Positions 1 through 14,600 of a stretch of 64,000 nucleotides of DNA are shown here, piece after piece (the stretch's first letter is position 1; every line of letters starts with the position of its first letter). The DNA is from Holotrichia oblita (Eukaryota; Arthropoda; Insecta; Coleoptera; Scarabaeidae): contig CM043016.1 of the NCBI GenBank assembly GCA_023690525.1, positions 62,648,858 to 62,712,857 of the forward strand, written 5' to 3'. The notes beneath the pieces were generated by a model. That model made no database searches, was not told the DNA's origin, and saw only the letters and a list, made by a program, of their open reading frames with translations. The translations under genes were made by a program, and so were the position numbers.

Positions 1-472
1 AAATTAAATTATTAACGAACCAATGGCAGTACGCAAGGCATCTGGAGTGGTCTGCAGGCAGAAGAGCTTGATATGATTGCATCTTATATGGATGCATGTT
101 CAGGTCCTTATTTACAATCGTTTGGCATGTTCCATAAAAAAGCTGAATTTCCTGAGAGAGTCGTTTTAAAGGTTTTGTAGGCTCTTCTTCCATACGTTGA
201 CGAACGTCATTAATAACTTCTGTACGAACTCTTGGTCTACCAGCACCTTTTTTATGCGTCACAGAACCAGTTTCGCGAAACACTTCAACACAATTTGTAC
301 GGCATGCACAAAAATTGTCCGGTAATATAATAATAATAATAATATGTGGGAAGTGCTCTCGAAAATTGTGCAAACACAAACGTTGACTGTATTCCCAAGT
401 TCCATTAACTAGCACACCCGTTCGAAAATAGGCTTCAATCATGTAAATTTTGTGCGCTGTGGTGAGAACCAT
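1..472 (-). CDS. DUF4817-type transposase, N-terminal part, cut by window edge
   Basis: Reading the minus strand from ATG at 472 gives 157 codons without a stop, running off the window at position 1. The start (MVLTTAHKIYMIEAYFRTG) and the stretch ETGSVTHKKGAGRPRVRTEV match the helix-turn-helix head (DUF4817) and the basic GRPR linker of insect DDE transposases. Around residues 123-155, HSRCLAYCHWF is the usual lead-in to the catalytic domain. The catalytic residues themselves would lie outside the window. A run of ATT codons (forward TAA repeat near 327-346) adds an isoleucine stretch that looks like microsatellite slippage. The frame is otherwise open, so this copy may be young. Family assignment rests on motif recognition only. 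Confidence 0.72.
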   Translation of the reverse strand, partial: MVLTTAHKIYMIEAYFRTGVLVNGTWEYSQRLCLHNFREHFPHIIIIIILPDNFCACRTNCVEVFRETGSVTHKKGAGRPRVRTEVINDVRQRMEEEPTKPLKRLSQEIQLFYGTCQTIVNKDLNMHPYKMQSYQALLPADHSRCLAYCHWFVNNLI

Positions 473-729
473 GATTCAAAAACCGTGCAGGATTAGAAAA
501 CTTCAACATATAACTTGACAGATTTTGACATTCAAAAGATTATGACACACCTAATTGTACGATGCACGCTACGACAATAATTTTGACCAATTTAATTGTT
601 AATATCATGGTACAACAAGTACAGCCTTGGATAGTTAGACCCCCTATCAGTCTGTGTTATTTTCTTTTATCTAACTTATCACTTTCGAGTTATGGTACGA
701 ACTGTGTTTTTTTTAATAGTATTCTTAGT

Positions 730-852
730 TGGCTATGACCTCATTACAAGGAGCCTATAAACTCCTAATTGACAAAGTGCCATACAAAAATACGCTTGTC
801 GTGCTTATAAGCTGCTTCACTTACTAAAGTTGGCTATGGGATCATTTATCAG
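730..852 (+). repeat. Two copies of an AGTTGGCTATG subterminal motif
   Basis: AGTTGGCTATGACCTCATT at about 730 and AGTTGGCTATGGGATCATT at about 832 resemble the motif inside both inverted repeats of the transposon at 20571-22875 (near 20845 and 22519-22540). They lie 250-400 bases upstream of the transposase start at 472, so they may be part of that element's terminal repeat. Its outer end was not located. Confidence 0.4.
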
Positions 853-3528
853 TTCCGAGTTTCTCCACTAGAAAACGTGACGTGATTGCGTGTTACATTG
901 AATATACTGACATTTCTTTCTCGGGTAGCTGCAGAACGTTGTTATTAAAAATTTTATAATCGACGGTATCGTTCATTATCTGCATCTAAAAATTTATTCG
1001 ACAATTCGAAAAAGTATGGAGTATTTAGCAAATCATATTCCAAACTAGGTATTGGTAAAATGAGAGATACAAATGTCTCCGCTCCTTCATAACTCATCAA
1101 CTTCAATCCGTGAAAATGCAGCCGAAATTGTACATGGTACAGAAATTTAAAATTTGTGACATATGACGGTCATATGACCGTCATAATGGGTCATTTTGCT
1201 TTTACTCACGCTATACAATGATCTACCCGGCAGAATTTAATTTATATCCAGAAACCAAATAAAGCAAACTAGTATTTTACAACATAAGATGTATTTAAGG
1301 TAATATAAACGTAAAAGAGATTAGGCTGTGCAAGACTGTAAACTGTTTGTGACAGTTATAATGAAAATGACCGTGGTCATTTTAATATCTGACGGGAATA
1401 TGTCAAACTGGTCATTTTGCTGTCACAATGCAATGTGACATGACGGTCATTTTCATTATTACCATGACCTGACCGTGTCATATGACCAAGTCCACATCCT
1501 TACATATGTATAGAGCAGACCGTCAATTCGACCCTACTGCTATGGATCAACGAAACCCACGTAATAAACGTGCAATATTTAATTGGCCACAGAAATGCAA
1601 GCTGAAATGCAAGAGCATCATTTAATCAAGTTCATAAAACTGCACTCCTTTCCCCATTTAACAAAATCTGTATCTATTATAATTTCCAAGATCTCCATAC
1701 AAAAAAGGATCCCCTGTATAGTGCGACTAAGTGAATCTGACTCCCGGAAAATATGTGAACTAATTTAAGGTCTTACTAGCCCACACTTGTCATGTTTCTC
1801 ACCTGTATACAGTCCCGTTTTGTGTAGTGATCTTTTACTTGTTTGTCAAATCGTTGTTTTGTTTGACATGATAGGACTAATTTAAATATTGGCGCGCTCA
1901 GTTTTTGTTTGGGAATGTACACAACAAATAGACGGTGATGCTTGAGAGGTCACATTTCGTTTGTTGGCCAATTTCTAGTATGTATAACATTTTAGCTTAC
2001 GAGAACTACATGTGTACAACATTTGCTTCAAAAAATTGAGGAAAGGAATAGGATCGGGAATATGTTACATCCACCTTTAACGTGGTAATGGTAGATAAAA
2101 TTAAAAAATGCAAATTTTGCATATTTTTTCTGCAAGTTAATCACAAAAACGTGTTAAACTATCTATAAGTGATCTCGAAAACCTGCGTTAATTAATAACA
2201 ACACTCCAGTGCAGTTATACATAGTTGAAGCTTGCTGTAATAAAAATTAAAATGCACAATCGTATAACATACACAATATGTATACGCAACTCTAGTTCTA
2301 ACTAGCACAATACGTAAATATTCACTTGTCAAAACTAGTATTAACAATAACGATGAATAAAAATACATTTGAAATAGTTTCGAATCTGAGATATACACAA
2401 TTCGCTTATCTGAAACAGTGATAACTGGCATATTACACAAACACATAAAAATTTTCTCCGTGAATATGTATGTATAACTGAGTAAAAATATCTGACGATA
2501 AATGTAGAAAAATGCAGATTTTGCTTACAGAGATTTGGAATCTTCCATACGCAATTGATATTTTATAAAATTATAAGGATCTTATATTCATATTATGAAA
2601 AAAGTATGGATGTGTTTCTACTCAACAAACGTGAGTAGATATCTTTAAGAAAGGCCCATACTATGACAAAGCAAATAACTGGAAAGATATTCTGTTTAAA
2701 ACAACAAAGTTGTATTACGTAGCGCCAATAGTAAGTACGCTACTCAATTGAATATCATTTTAATTTATAGACTCATTAATATTAATATATTTTTGTTTTT
2801 GAATATTTCCCAACGTGTCGTTGACGCAGTAGGTACACGCATCGTATGTGATACCATATATGTATTTTATTAAAATCAAAAAGCACCTGCTATTATATAC
2901 CTATACACAGGTAGGTATCACCATTTGTGTTAAGCGATGCATCTTCAAAAAAAAATCATTTTTTTGAATGTACAGAACAGACATCAGACATTTAATCCAA
3001 ATATCGTAAAACTTTTTGGTACAAATGGGGTACATTAATATAAACAGAACTTGATTTAATATATGCATATGTAGATTAATTAAAATAAAAGTAATCCTAT
3101 AAGTGTAAAATTTATTTGTTACGTTACAATTGAGCTTAGATTCATATTACTAAATAAATGAATGCAATTTGATGATTCAGAATTATGTTTTGTCTGTTTG
3201 CAACAGCTTCGGTTGAGTTTTAAAATTACGAAAAATATGCGCCTACCGGTAAGAAATCTCATAAGACCGATTCAAAAGTGTAGTGCTCAACCAACAATCT
3301 GCGCATGAAAACATCTTCAAAACCACTGCAAGTAAATAAAAGCTTTTAGAGTAACAAATTGTATTCTTTTTGAGCAACCCAAATCTAACTAAATTTTGTT
3401 TATTTAACGACTATAAATTCACAGCTTTGTTTCGTTCCTAAATAAAAAAGGTGTGCCCAAAGATACCTACTTTGTTAATCTAGAACAAATTGGAATTACT
3501 ATTTTTACGCCTTAAAGTAATTTAAGAA
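853..3528. other. Gene-free AT-rich stretch
   Basis: Apart from the TGACC cluster (1160-1493), no coding exon, RNA gene or recognisable element was seen. Short open frames at 1583-1768 and 2192-2446 have no family features and AT-driven composition. Confidence 0.5.
1160..1493. repeat. Cluster of TGACC/GGTCA half-sites with short palindromes
   Basis: GGTCA or TGACC occurs repeatedly here, several times as ATGACSGTCAT-like palindromes (about 1163-1184, 1368-1385, 1437-1450 and 1461-1490). A GGTCATTTTGC-like unit recurs near 1190 and 1410. It could be a decayed local repeat or a group of nuclear-receptor-like half-sites. No gene is adjacent. Confidence 0.4.
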
Positions 3529-4153
3529 TTAGCAATCCCTCACACTCAATTTCCGCGATTTTATTAAATTTTCAATATAATAATATGCTATGCTGTTGAT
3601 AGAAAGTAAAATAAACAGAAACTTTTCAGTTCCCAATAATATACCTAGCGGATAATTCTTCATTCTGTCACAAAAGAAAAAAGATGAGTGAATAATTTAT
3701 AAGGGATTTTGTAAACAAAATACTTTGCTAATGCAATTGACATTGTTTATTATAAATTCTAAAAGTCTAGTAAATGCTATGATAACCCTACATGTGTATG
3801 GAAAATTACCAATGAAAAGGCAATAACATTGTATGTGAATAGACTACATTATTACATAAATGACTAACCAAACGCGTTTATTTATGTTATGAATTGTGAT
3901 TTACGTCATATCAGGCATTTAAAAGGATTCATTGGTAAGTATATTATAGACCGTACAGTCCGACAATGTGCGATAAAAATTGGTGAAACGTGACGTATAC
4001 CCCCAGTATATCACTCCAATCCCACATACATGGAAATTAAATGTAAAAAACTACTTACATTTTACTACTCTTAATCAATGCAGGCATGGCTTCAAAATTA
4101 TTACTTTCCGTACTATCACTTAAAATCAATGCCTCACTGGCACTAATAAACAT
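3529..4153 (-). CDS. Candidate two-exon gene for a 76-aa membrane-type protein
   Basis: Not a family I recognise. Exon 1 (4153-4059) starts MFISASEALILSDSTESNN and ends two bases into a codon at a strong donor (GTAAGT). A long pyrimidine tract and CAG acceptor precede exon 2 (3664-3529), which restores the frame and stays open for 44 more codons to TAA. The C-terminal half has a hydrophobic stretch (FLFILLSINSIAYYYI, about residues 48-63) followed by a basic IKSRK segment, so a single membrane span is likely. The intron is 394 bases. A TTTATT (AATAAA on the minus strand) lies near 3399. An alternative is that exon 2 ends earlier at an internal GTATAT donor and the gene continues further left. 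Support is only splice signals plus matching phases; no homology is claimed. Confidence 0.33.
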
Positions 4154-5019
4154 AATTAAAATAAAGGAAACGAATTAAAAACACCACTACTTTCACGCTC
4201 ACGAGCTGTTTTATAAATGATGGCGATTTTTACGTCTCTGTAACATGTCTTCGAACAAGATAACGTTTGACAGTTGACAGATTATACCACAGTGTTGTTC
4301 TCAAAACGGATATAGTGGTCAGTTTACCTAATTGACATTTAATCTACTGCAATATATACCAAATTCTATACGAACATATTTAATTGAGGTATTTTAACAC
4401 TAAAATACATTTTAATAAAGTGTATTTCGGGATATGAGGAAATTATATTCAATATTGTTAAATATTGATTAGGCAACTTATTTGTCGAATATGCTCCAAC
4501 TTTACATACGTTCGGTAACAAGTATACATTTTTTGCAATCTAAAGCATAATGTTTACTACTTATACGAGATAATAATAATGGACCTGTCGAAAAATAAAG
4601 AATGGCGTATTTTTCTATTTTTGAATTAGATCATATGTGTAATCAGGTAATACAGGGTGAACAAAGTCAAGTGAAGAGTGAATCATCTAAAATTTTCAGT
4701 TGGGAACACTGAGTAATTGGTAGCAATCATAGCGCAAATTAATTTGCACATAAATTGTTTTGACAGATTCTATAAAGGCTATGTATACTACGTCAGCAAT
4801 CTACAAATATCCCGGAAACCCGATAAAAACCGCAGGTAAATAGCAGTATATAGACGGTAATAAATGCCATAGAGAAATAACAACAAAATGACAGCTAATG
4901 AAAACAACCAAATGACAGAAAGTACATATTTGTTCCGTGTAGCTAACTGCAGAATGTAAAAATCAAGCGAACCAGGGATTTTTATGCTACCACTACACTT
5001 CACTTGAGAATGCTCGCAT

Positions 5020-5416
5020 TAGTGGCTTTCGATTTGTCCAAAAGGGTTACTCGGGAACAGCTCCGGAGTTACTCGTGTGCGTGTACAATGAACTAACTCA
5101 GTACAGTTCAGATACAGATAAAGTGTAAACAAATAAAGGGTGGTGGGGTGGCGACCATGTAATCACAGATGTAACATAACCTTTCAAGTTTTCGTTTTGT
5201 TTACATTTCATTCAAATTATCAACACTTTTTTGTAAACAATCGCAAGTGCGCATGCGGGAGCATATCGCCCCAGCCGAAAGGTTGGTGCACCAGGGGTGA
5301 GGGGAAGCAGAAACGGGGCTGTACAAGTGCGAGTCACATGGTAAAATAGAACGACAAATACATAGGTGACTCGGAACTGTTCCCGAGCTGTACGGTGTAC
5401 AAATCGAAAGCCACTA
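5020..5416. repeat. TA-flanked inverted-repeat element (MITE-like), about 393 bp
   Basis: Starts GTGGCTTTCGATTTGT at 5022 and ends with its reverse complement at 5414, flanked on both sides by TA. Inside each end a second matching block around CTCGGGAACAG (5048-5060; 5377-5395) follows. There is no coding capacity. The open frames here (5140-5349, 5212-5568) are incidental. Confidence 0.6.
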
Positions 5417-5811
5417 TTGTAGTTATTTAGTAGTGTTTGTAGTGATATAAGTGCGATTTTATTTTGAGAGTAAAAGGTTTTGAGCAAAATAAAATAGCAT
5501 TTTAACACGCGTATCGTACAATATTTTTTTTTTTCGCACACTTTATAGTAGTTTATACAACGAGTCAATAATGACAGTTATTATTCCCGAGAGCTGAATT
5601 TACGAACCGAGACACGTAAGCGGCGAGGGAGTAACTCGGCTCGAGGGAATAATAGTAATTATTGCGAGTTAGTATACACTACTTTATCTACGACTAACTG
5701 AAGATTACCTAAAAAAAACAAATCAATTAAACGAAAATATCAATTAATAGATTACTATATCGATATGGCGTTTGAAGGTTTGACAGTCCATAAAATTATC
5801 GTAAAGATAGA

Positions 5812-6856
5812 TTTTCGAAAGGGCGACCGAGCGAGCGACGAGCTCATTCAACCAATCAGGGACAGTTATACTTTTGGCGGGACGAAATTGCACACGACTG
5901 ATTTGAATTGCCTGGGAAGCGATTCAGACGAAATTTCGCACGCGACCACCAATGAGAATACCGCACTTTACTCAAATTTTAAAGTGGTGATAGTAGTAAA
6001 GTATGAGTTGTTTAGTTTGTATTAGATCTATGTTTATTTGCTTCAATTATTTCATACATTTTACGAAATTGTAGACCACACTAGATGTATTATATAAACA
6101 AACAACTAAATACGCAAGTTTTTTTGGTTGAAATTTATAAAATACAAAATTCTAGAGGTAAATACTAATATGAATACGCTAACCAACGTAAACATAACAC
6201 CTGAAAAATAAAAATGGTTGATAATCGTATCCCCTTCACCTATCTGATCCAAAAGTATCAAAAATCTCTACCTCCTAAGGTGGTGCTAGATCGGCAAGGG
6301 GGGAGCAAGACCAACAAATATCAGTTTTATCAAAATGATCCTACTAAAGAGAATGGTCTAACATGACGTCACAACTGAAATGATGTGATACAAACGGATA
6401 TTACCGTAATGGAAGACAGCTAAATAACTCAACAAAATCTTCACTTTATGAGACATTTTTCTATTATAATATTCTGTGAACAACTAGAAATGCTAACACG
6501 TCTAGGAATAAAATAAAAATATTTTAACCACAATCACCGGGTTTTTCAATTTTACTTGAATTTTTTACAGCCATATACATTTGCATTTTTGCTCTATGAT
6601 AAGAACCGTACGAACATATATTTGCAATTAGGTTAGAAGTAGTTAGGAGGTTATTGAAATGTCACGAAATGTAAACAGTACCTACCACAGAAACGCCCAA
6701 CTCAATTACTTCTTCACAGACATTGAAAAACGTAATGACTAATTGTGTGGGTGGAGTCTTATCGCGTCTTCGAAAACACATCCACGCGAACAAAAATTTG
6801 TCGTTCGCTCGCTCGCTCGCCCTTTCGAAAACCTTAAGGTAGGTTTTCGAAAGGGC
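5812..6856. repeat. Inverted-repeat element with TTTTCGAAAGGGCGA ends and GAGC-rich termini
   Basis: TTTTCGAAAGGGCGA followed by CGAGCGAGCGACGAG at 5812-5842 is mirrored by CTCGCTCGCTCGCCCTTTCG at 6808-6827. An extra copy of the end (GGTTTTCGAAAGGGC, 6842-6856) lies just outside, making a short palindrome with the right end. No convincing coding region lies between; the 86-codon frame at 5765-6025 runs across the left repeat and is probably incidental. Confidence 0.5.
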
Positions 6857-7116
6857 TTATTATAAAAATGTTTGGATTTTTCGGGCAATAAACCAAGCGT
6901 AATTGCATCGGTCTTAAGTTTAATTTCTGGGGATGTACACTAACTTAGATTCATCGGCATCCATGATAAAACTAACACTAACACGCCAAATTCAAAAAAC
7001 ACCGATAAGGTTTTGACGTTTGACAATTAATTAAATAGGAAATACTCGTATACTTGTTTATCGTTACTATGATAAGGTTGGTATCATTGTATGTTCTTAT
7101 GTCTCATTATTTCCTG

Positions 7117-7375
7117 TGGGGTTATTCTCGAAACAGTGGAAAAATAGAACTCCCAGGGAGTAACTTTCACCGCTCACTCCTCGATACTACTCGTTACGAA
7201 AAAGTGAGAAAGTCAGCTCCAGAATAGGAATTATTGAAATTGTAGGAATTTTTTGACAATTCTCTTGAAATTTCCATTCCCTCAGATTCGAGAATAACCC
7301 CCCAGGAGGGTGAGCGGTGAAAGTTACTCCCTGGGAGTTCTATTTTTCCACTGTTTCGAGAATAACCCCCCAGGT
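7117..7375. repeat. MITE copy with an inverted duplication of its left end
   Basis: A unit with GGGGTTATTCTCGAA ends (7117-7303) also occurs at 49447-49584. Here the first 60 bases or so (7118-7180) appear again in inverted orientation at 7304-7373, essentially identical, giving a hairpin-forming arrangement with three copies of the terminal sequence. Confidence 0.65.
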
Positions 7376-8638
7376 CGCATAAACTTGTCAAATGCGTTTA
7401 TCATTATGACAGAACTCTTGTAATTTTACTTTTAACACTAATGTTAGAAGTAATTGACTTTATCGCACGCTATACCATAATTTCGCATTTTTAAGTTTAA
7501 ATTAGCCCTATCAAAATGTTAACTTTTAAAGTGTTTGTGGAAAAAATATATTAAAGGCTTCATACAAGGCGTGTGATATTCAGATACGACCAATACGACG
7601 TTGGCATGTGTAATTGTAGCTGTTTAACTAAATTTACTTTGCACTGATAAATGAATTTATATTTCAACGTATACTGACGCAAAATATGTAAAGATTACCT
7701 CAGATTTTATAAACATAGTACGCTTTTCCTATTATACGTATTTGTAAGCCTCCACTACCCTTGTGGCAAATTCAATTATCTAATAATGTCATTAATTCAG
7801 CGCTATTCGCCACATAGATACACAGATTACTTACAAATAGTTACCCAGCTCAATGTAAAAATATACATACCCTGCAGCACAACGATGGAATCTTTGGGAC
7901 GGGCGAGGGGAGGTCGCTGCATGCAACCACGTATGTAATAGTTTTTGTGGTTTGCTGTCTAATTTACAGGCGTATTATTGTACGCATTACATACGCTAAG
8001 TTCTCATGTATATGTGAATTTCGCTAAAATTTTTAAAGAAAATGTAGAGATTGGATAACATAATATTTGAAGTTATGTTTTATAAGTAGACTCGGCAAAG
8101 AGAAGCAAGTTGCAGTGCAGTGCGGAGAACAACGTGGAGGATCCGAGCAGCCGTATCAACACGAGCGTTCAGTAACGATTACGTACTAGCATAATTTATG
8201 ATCGTGATTTTCATGAGTGAGCATGGGCGATGTGAATGCATGAATATTTAGACTCTGCAGAATAAAGTTTAGGTCTTTGCGTAAATATTCCAGCAATATA
8301 CTCCTACTGGTTGAATTTATTAGTGCTACTGTATTTTTTAATGTATTTAAGTAATCATAGAAAAAATTATTGCTGATATAGTAAGAAATGATTTACTCGT
8401 ATCACACGTCATAGCCTAAATTAATTTCGCGCAATTCTCAATGAGTATAATCAAAGACAACACAACTGCTTCTTAAAATTGTATTTTCCAAACCACAAAA
8501 TATAAAATCTTAGTGTATATACAAAAAAATAATAAAAAATATAACCACAGACAATATTTTTATACCCTATAATATATTATCGATATCATATATCATCATT
8601 GTACATTTAATAACTTATACTAAAGATAAAAATAAAAC
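7376..8638. other. Gene-free stretch downstream of ACBD5-like gene
   Basis: This would contain the 3' UTR and polyadenylation site of the minus-strand gene ending at 8639. No further exon, RNA gene or element was recognised. Confidence 0.5.
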
Positions 8639-11600
8639 CTACAATTGTTTCCTATTTACAAATCTATTTACGATAAAACTTGCCACAAATGGCCATACAA
8701 TTAAAAATGCTATCAACTGCGGTTGCATATCTAACAGCCAATGTTTTTTCTTAACTTGCCTATCGAGCGTTTGAGCTCTTACTTTTTCAATTGCAGATAT
8801 CTTCAGCGACAAAGCTTCAATATCTGCCTTCAGTGACTGAACTGCTGCTGAAATTTCTTGAGAGATGTCTATTTGGTGTGACATGGTAGTTTTAGGTTTT
8901 GATTTAGGTTTGTGCTCTTTCGACACGTACCCGTTAACTATTGGTGGAGGAATGGCGGTACCATTTGGAATAAGTCTCTTTGGTTCAGGTGCCTAAAATA
9001 AAAATAAATGTTGTTAATGCTAGTTTTACTAAAGTATACATACATAAAATTAAATGTTAAACAAGTTCGCAGTACAAAATTTTATAAAGAGGAATTTAAC
9101 TTAAATCACTATCGATGCCAGAGATAATCAACACTAATTTCTTATTTAGAAACTTAGATCATATTCAAGTGAATTAAATTGAAAAACATAGTACAAGTCA
9201 GAACTCCGTCACGTAGAGTTAAATGATAATTAAATAAAGTTCTGTTTTGTCCTGACAGACTGACTTGCGATCACGGTCTAAGTAGCAGAAATAGCTCATG
9301 ACTGAGCCTCAAGATTTCGCACATGTCCATCTTGTTCTGGATACGTCTTTTTACATTTTTTCTTGAATACCACAATAATTACAACGAATCTACAGTGGTT
9401 TAGAGAAGCCAACCCACAAGTTTCTTCCAGAGTTACAATCTCTACAGCAAAATGTTACCAGCAATTGTAGGAACATTTCCAAATAATGACTTTCGCAATG
9501 GAAGGTCTCAACGAATAACCTATGTTACTCCTTTTACGATTTGAAGATTCGCAATGTTTATAACAATTTTCAAGCGTTTACGAATATTCTGTCATCGACA
9601 TTTTTATATTGATCTCTCATGTATTTTACAATTAGCAGCATCATAGGATTCACTAGCATTTGACGGGGGAAGCTGCGTGTTCAGCAAATATTTAATAATT
9701 TGCCTTAGAAAATACAACTTTATTAATCTTATAAATACGTAATAATAACCAGAGCTTTCTGCGATGGCATCGGCAATTGAAGAACACAGATTTCATCAAT
9801 GAATGAAGAAGCATCAGAAGATCAAGCGTTTCAGATGAAACTTCAGTTTGTGCGTTCATCACAGTAGTCCAGCAGAGCAACTGTATGGAAGATTTTGCCT
9901 CGAAAATACGGATTCAAAACTATCGTTTACACTTATATCAAAGTTTCGTTATGTTACATTTTAGAGTTCAGATAAATTATTTGATCTGAAATGTACCGTT
10001 CGATTCGTTGATTATCCGAAATTGTTCGATTATGTATTAGTAAAATTGGTCTTTTCGTTATCTATAGTGGTGGCAAATTTGATACACATGCCAGCAGCGT
10101 ACGCATGCAATTTTGCATTCAATTTAAATGATAAGAACAAAAATCCGCATAGGACGTTTACGTGATCTCACCGACCGTGACATACATATTTATACACGAC
10201 ACGATTGCATTCTAACTTGCAATTCAAGGTCAGTTATCATCCTATAACACTCGAAATATCTCCGACCACGTGCATGTGGCAAAAATATGCCCATCGTTAG
10301 TTATCTATGTGCGCGTTGTGCAGTTTTAAGGGCATTTTCGCAGTGTTCGCAAGTGTTGTGTGCGTCTTCCTCATTGGAGGAGTAAATAATCAAAAATCAT
10401 CGACAATTCCAGTTAAAGCATTAGGATTATATATTATTTTACGGGTGTTAGTTGGTTGGTAGTGTTTGTCTACAGGTAATAATTGACAAATCTACGATCA
10501 TATAAAATCTTGATTTATAAAAATCTTACCTCTATCGTATCAACATATTCTCCATCACTATGATCAGAATCTGTCGTTGAAGGACAGGGTGAACTGGATC
10601 CGGCAGAATTGGAATATATCCTTTCAGGCGATGGCTCCCGAGATGCTGAAAAATACGAAGAACTGTTAGAAAAATATATATCTTCAAATTTAGGGAAGAT
10701 TATATCAAATTACTATATAAATCGAAATAATCAGGTGAAATAGATAATTATGAATTCAAAAGTATACCATTCTCCTCCTGATTTATATCACTAACAGTGC
10801 GAACAGGGTGAACAGGTACCGAAGTCTGTTCCATATGGTGTAAGCCAATAAATACAGACAATACAATTAGAAATATTGATGTGAGTATTTTTATCACAAT
10901 TCATACTATGGGTAGGTGTTTACAACGTAAAGATAAATTATAAACGTCTTCTAGACGTGCAAATGTAAAATACAGCAGTGGGAAGTAATAATTGATTACA
11001 GTGTTTTATGCTGCTATTCAAAATTATCCAATAAAGAAATTTTAAACAACTGCGTATAATTCAAAATAATACAAAGCGTTTATTTTAAAATACAATATTA
11101 TGTGCCATATATTGTTACATTTTAAAATAAACGCTTTAAATATATTGATATATCAATTATTTCTATCTAAATGATTATCCCTGTCTACAATAAAATAAAG
11201 TAATAGCATTATCCGTACTAGGTTTGGCGTGACATTTAGCTGAAACCGATATTTGACTAGACCTAACCTGACTGCACATGTGACTCGATTCGATGTCCAA
11301 TGCATGCCAATATCTTGTCCGACTATGCTTTCCGTGCATTTCGTTTACAATTCATTCTGTTATTTAGTGGTGTATTCTTTTTAATGCGTTCTAAAAATAC
11401 ACTGGTGATCATTTACTTACTAAACTCGACGTTTCGTTACTAATGTAAGTGGCTTTTTCAGGAGCAAAAGTACGAAAAACGTCGTGTAAATCACGTTAGA
11501 GACGAAAACCTTCTGAACTTTTATTTTTGTATTATACAAATATATTCACTTTACTACCCGGCCAAAACCCAGAAGCCCTCATAACACTGTCCTTTTTGTT

Positions 11601-14600
11601 GAAAATATTGATCTGCGTGAAGATCTGCTTCTTGCTGTTATTCGCATCGAGATTCTACAATTTATCAGCTTTCGCAAGAACGGCAATCCTGTAGGGGCAG
11701 ACAATACTGCCAATACGGCGTTGGAACTGAGTTGACGCCCTCTGCAATTGCAGGAAACATCCTCAGTTTCCGTCGAGCTAATCTTCTTTTCGATCTATTA
11801 TTTTGGTATTTTGTAGAAAAATCATCAGAAATCAAGAAAAAATAAGCTATTTAATGAGATTATAAGAGAAATCGGAGAAAATAGAATTTGTGGATGGTTC
11901 AGCGTTTCTGAAACGTTGAAATAACAAATGACCACATCATATAACGTTGATATTTTCCCTATAAAATGCAGAACACAATCTCAGTCATCACCTTCTAATT
12001 TCAGAATTATAAGTTCATTCGTTAAAAAAAAAACCTTGTTACCAAACTTTTTCGTTACCCTATATACATTAGTGTAACCGAAATAATAATAATGGAGGCA
12101 AGCATTTTTAAACCATACAATTTACAAATATTTAAATCCATAAAGAACATGCTGTATCAAATTCTAACACACCAATCCTAAAAATTGATATTATGCTCAA
12201 AATGGGAGTTTGATGGAAGCATTTATTATTGTCAATGTGAACAATCGATGATAGAAGAATTAAAAAATAGAGAACAACGATGTATTTATATCATATGTTC
12301 TCGTCCAAATTTTGTTTGATTCTCCTGAAGGAAACTAAAATTAAATAATAGGTACATATCTTCGCACAATTCTTAACACTCTTCTAGGAGATATTGTCAA
12401 CCGAAAAAGATATGAATGTCAATGGTTGATAATAAAGTCTATAATACGATAACATCAAACATTAGCAATGAAGTGATACAGGGATGAGCAAATGTTGATG
12501 TATGACCATTTTCTTATTTCTTCAATATGTGACTGATGTCAGCTGTCAAAAGGTCGTATCACTTACCATTTTTTTTAATGAAGCACTCCACATATTACTG
12601 CTTATTCTAAATCCTTGGCTAATTTAGAATATTTTTTATTACAACACCATATAAGTTTAAGTTGAACTTAGATATAGGACAAATATTGAACAAAAAAAAT
12701 ACAAATGCAATTGTCTTTTAATAGTAATTAAAACATAACAAATAACAGTCTAAGAAAAACTATTTAAGAAAGTGTTCTAATTGTTTTCCGTCAGCCATTT
12801 GCCAGTATCCAATCATCTCTGTAAATTCGCAAAGGACGTTTTGTAAGTGTCGATGACAGATATGCACCGAATTTACGACTCTCTTTTCAAGAAATAAAAA
12901 TCTAAAGAAGTCTGATCTGACAAACTAGAAGGCAATTCAATGCGTCCTCGTCTACATATCCGTGTTCCCATAAATTTCACCTAAGTAGTTTCACATTCAA
13001 AACCAAAGTGATGCGATGCCCTATCTTGTTGAAACCAGACGTCATCTCTTAATACATGATTATAGCCTGGATTAAGAAATGAATTTATTACTTCGGATAT
13101 AATTCTATTAGAGAATAGGTTTAAAGTAATTTGTGCGCTGGATTGTCAAAGGGAGACCTCGGTGATGCACTGACGAGAAATAAAACACAGAGCCTATATT
13201 ATTGCATAAAACTATGTGAAGATAGCAACACTATAGTAGGGAAGGGCAGAGATTGGCGCGAGATTGTTTGTGCAACTGTCTACTCGCCCTGTAACCCACT
13301 TAACCTACCAGCACCACAAGATTTTAAACAAATCATACAACACTATCAAGGGCAAGGAATGGAGATCCTAATTGGTTGTGATGTCAGTGCATATACAGGA
13401 TGATTCTCAATATATGCGCCAAACTTTAGGAGCTGATTCCTGGGGATATTTTGATCACAAAAGTTCATAAGAAAATATGTTTAAAACCGCTTAGTTCTAA
13501 AGTTATACAATGTTAGTATAGTAAGTTAACATAATTAATGTTTTTATTATAAATTAGCAAAACAAAATTAACTTATACTAACTGTTGAAAATAACCGCCC
13601 CCAACTGCAATACAAGCTTCTATCCTAACAGTTTTATTATCGCCTTGATAATTACAGCATTGCTATTGAAACGCGTCGGTGTTTTAGTTAACATTTGTTT
13701 GGTGTTTAGTGGGTTAAAGTGTTTAGTGTTCTACTTCTGCACCAAGAGATCCAGTGAAGAACTTCATTCTTAATAATTGATTCCTTGATTCCTTAAAAAT
13801 TATTTTTTTTTCGTGGTAAGTGCAGCCACAATCACTTCCTAAGCTGCATTACTTGCCAAGATTATCGCTGCAGCTGTTGTGTAATTTGTGGGTATAAATG
13901 TGTTTTCATAGCTTTGTTGCTCCATTACCTCCCCGAAAGTAGTGTACACTGTTCATTGTGGTCCAACAGCGGATGACTTACCACCTTGATTAGTCAATCG
14001 CTCTTATCACTACAATTATTGCTTAATTAATTTTCAAAAAACATAGTACTCAAGGAAAACTCACATAACTAAAAAAATATATTTTAGAAAGCCAATAAAA
14101 GATCAATTTTTGGCTATAAATTTATACTTTCAATTTGACATTTAGCAAATTTCATGATTTACTGATTGATTCGCAAATAACTAGAAAGTTTTCATTTTAG
14201 CAAAGAAATTAACATGCTGTTAATGTTAGTGAGTTTTTGTGAAAATAACTGCAAAAGAAGAATTTTAGAGAAAATTTCCTAATCGTGTAGAGGAGAATAG
14301 AGTAATATTTTCCAATTTTGAAAGACGAAATTAGGAGAAATTTTTCAGATACTTATATCAGTGAAATCCGGGTACAAGATGAATAATTAATTTTGAATGT
14401 AATTAAGAAGGGACCATAAATTAGTACAAGAACATATGTACATCGAATTATTACACGTAACTGATTGCATAATTTGACATTACAACCATTTAATTAAATT
14501 AATTGTCTAATATGAAGAAGCAATTGAACGAAATGTAAGTTAGTGCCTAATTTCTTCTCAATAACAAATTCGATACTAGTTAGGAAAGATTTCAAAACTT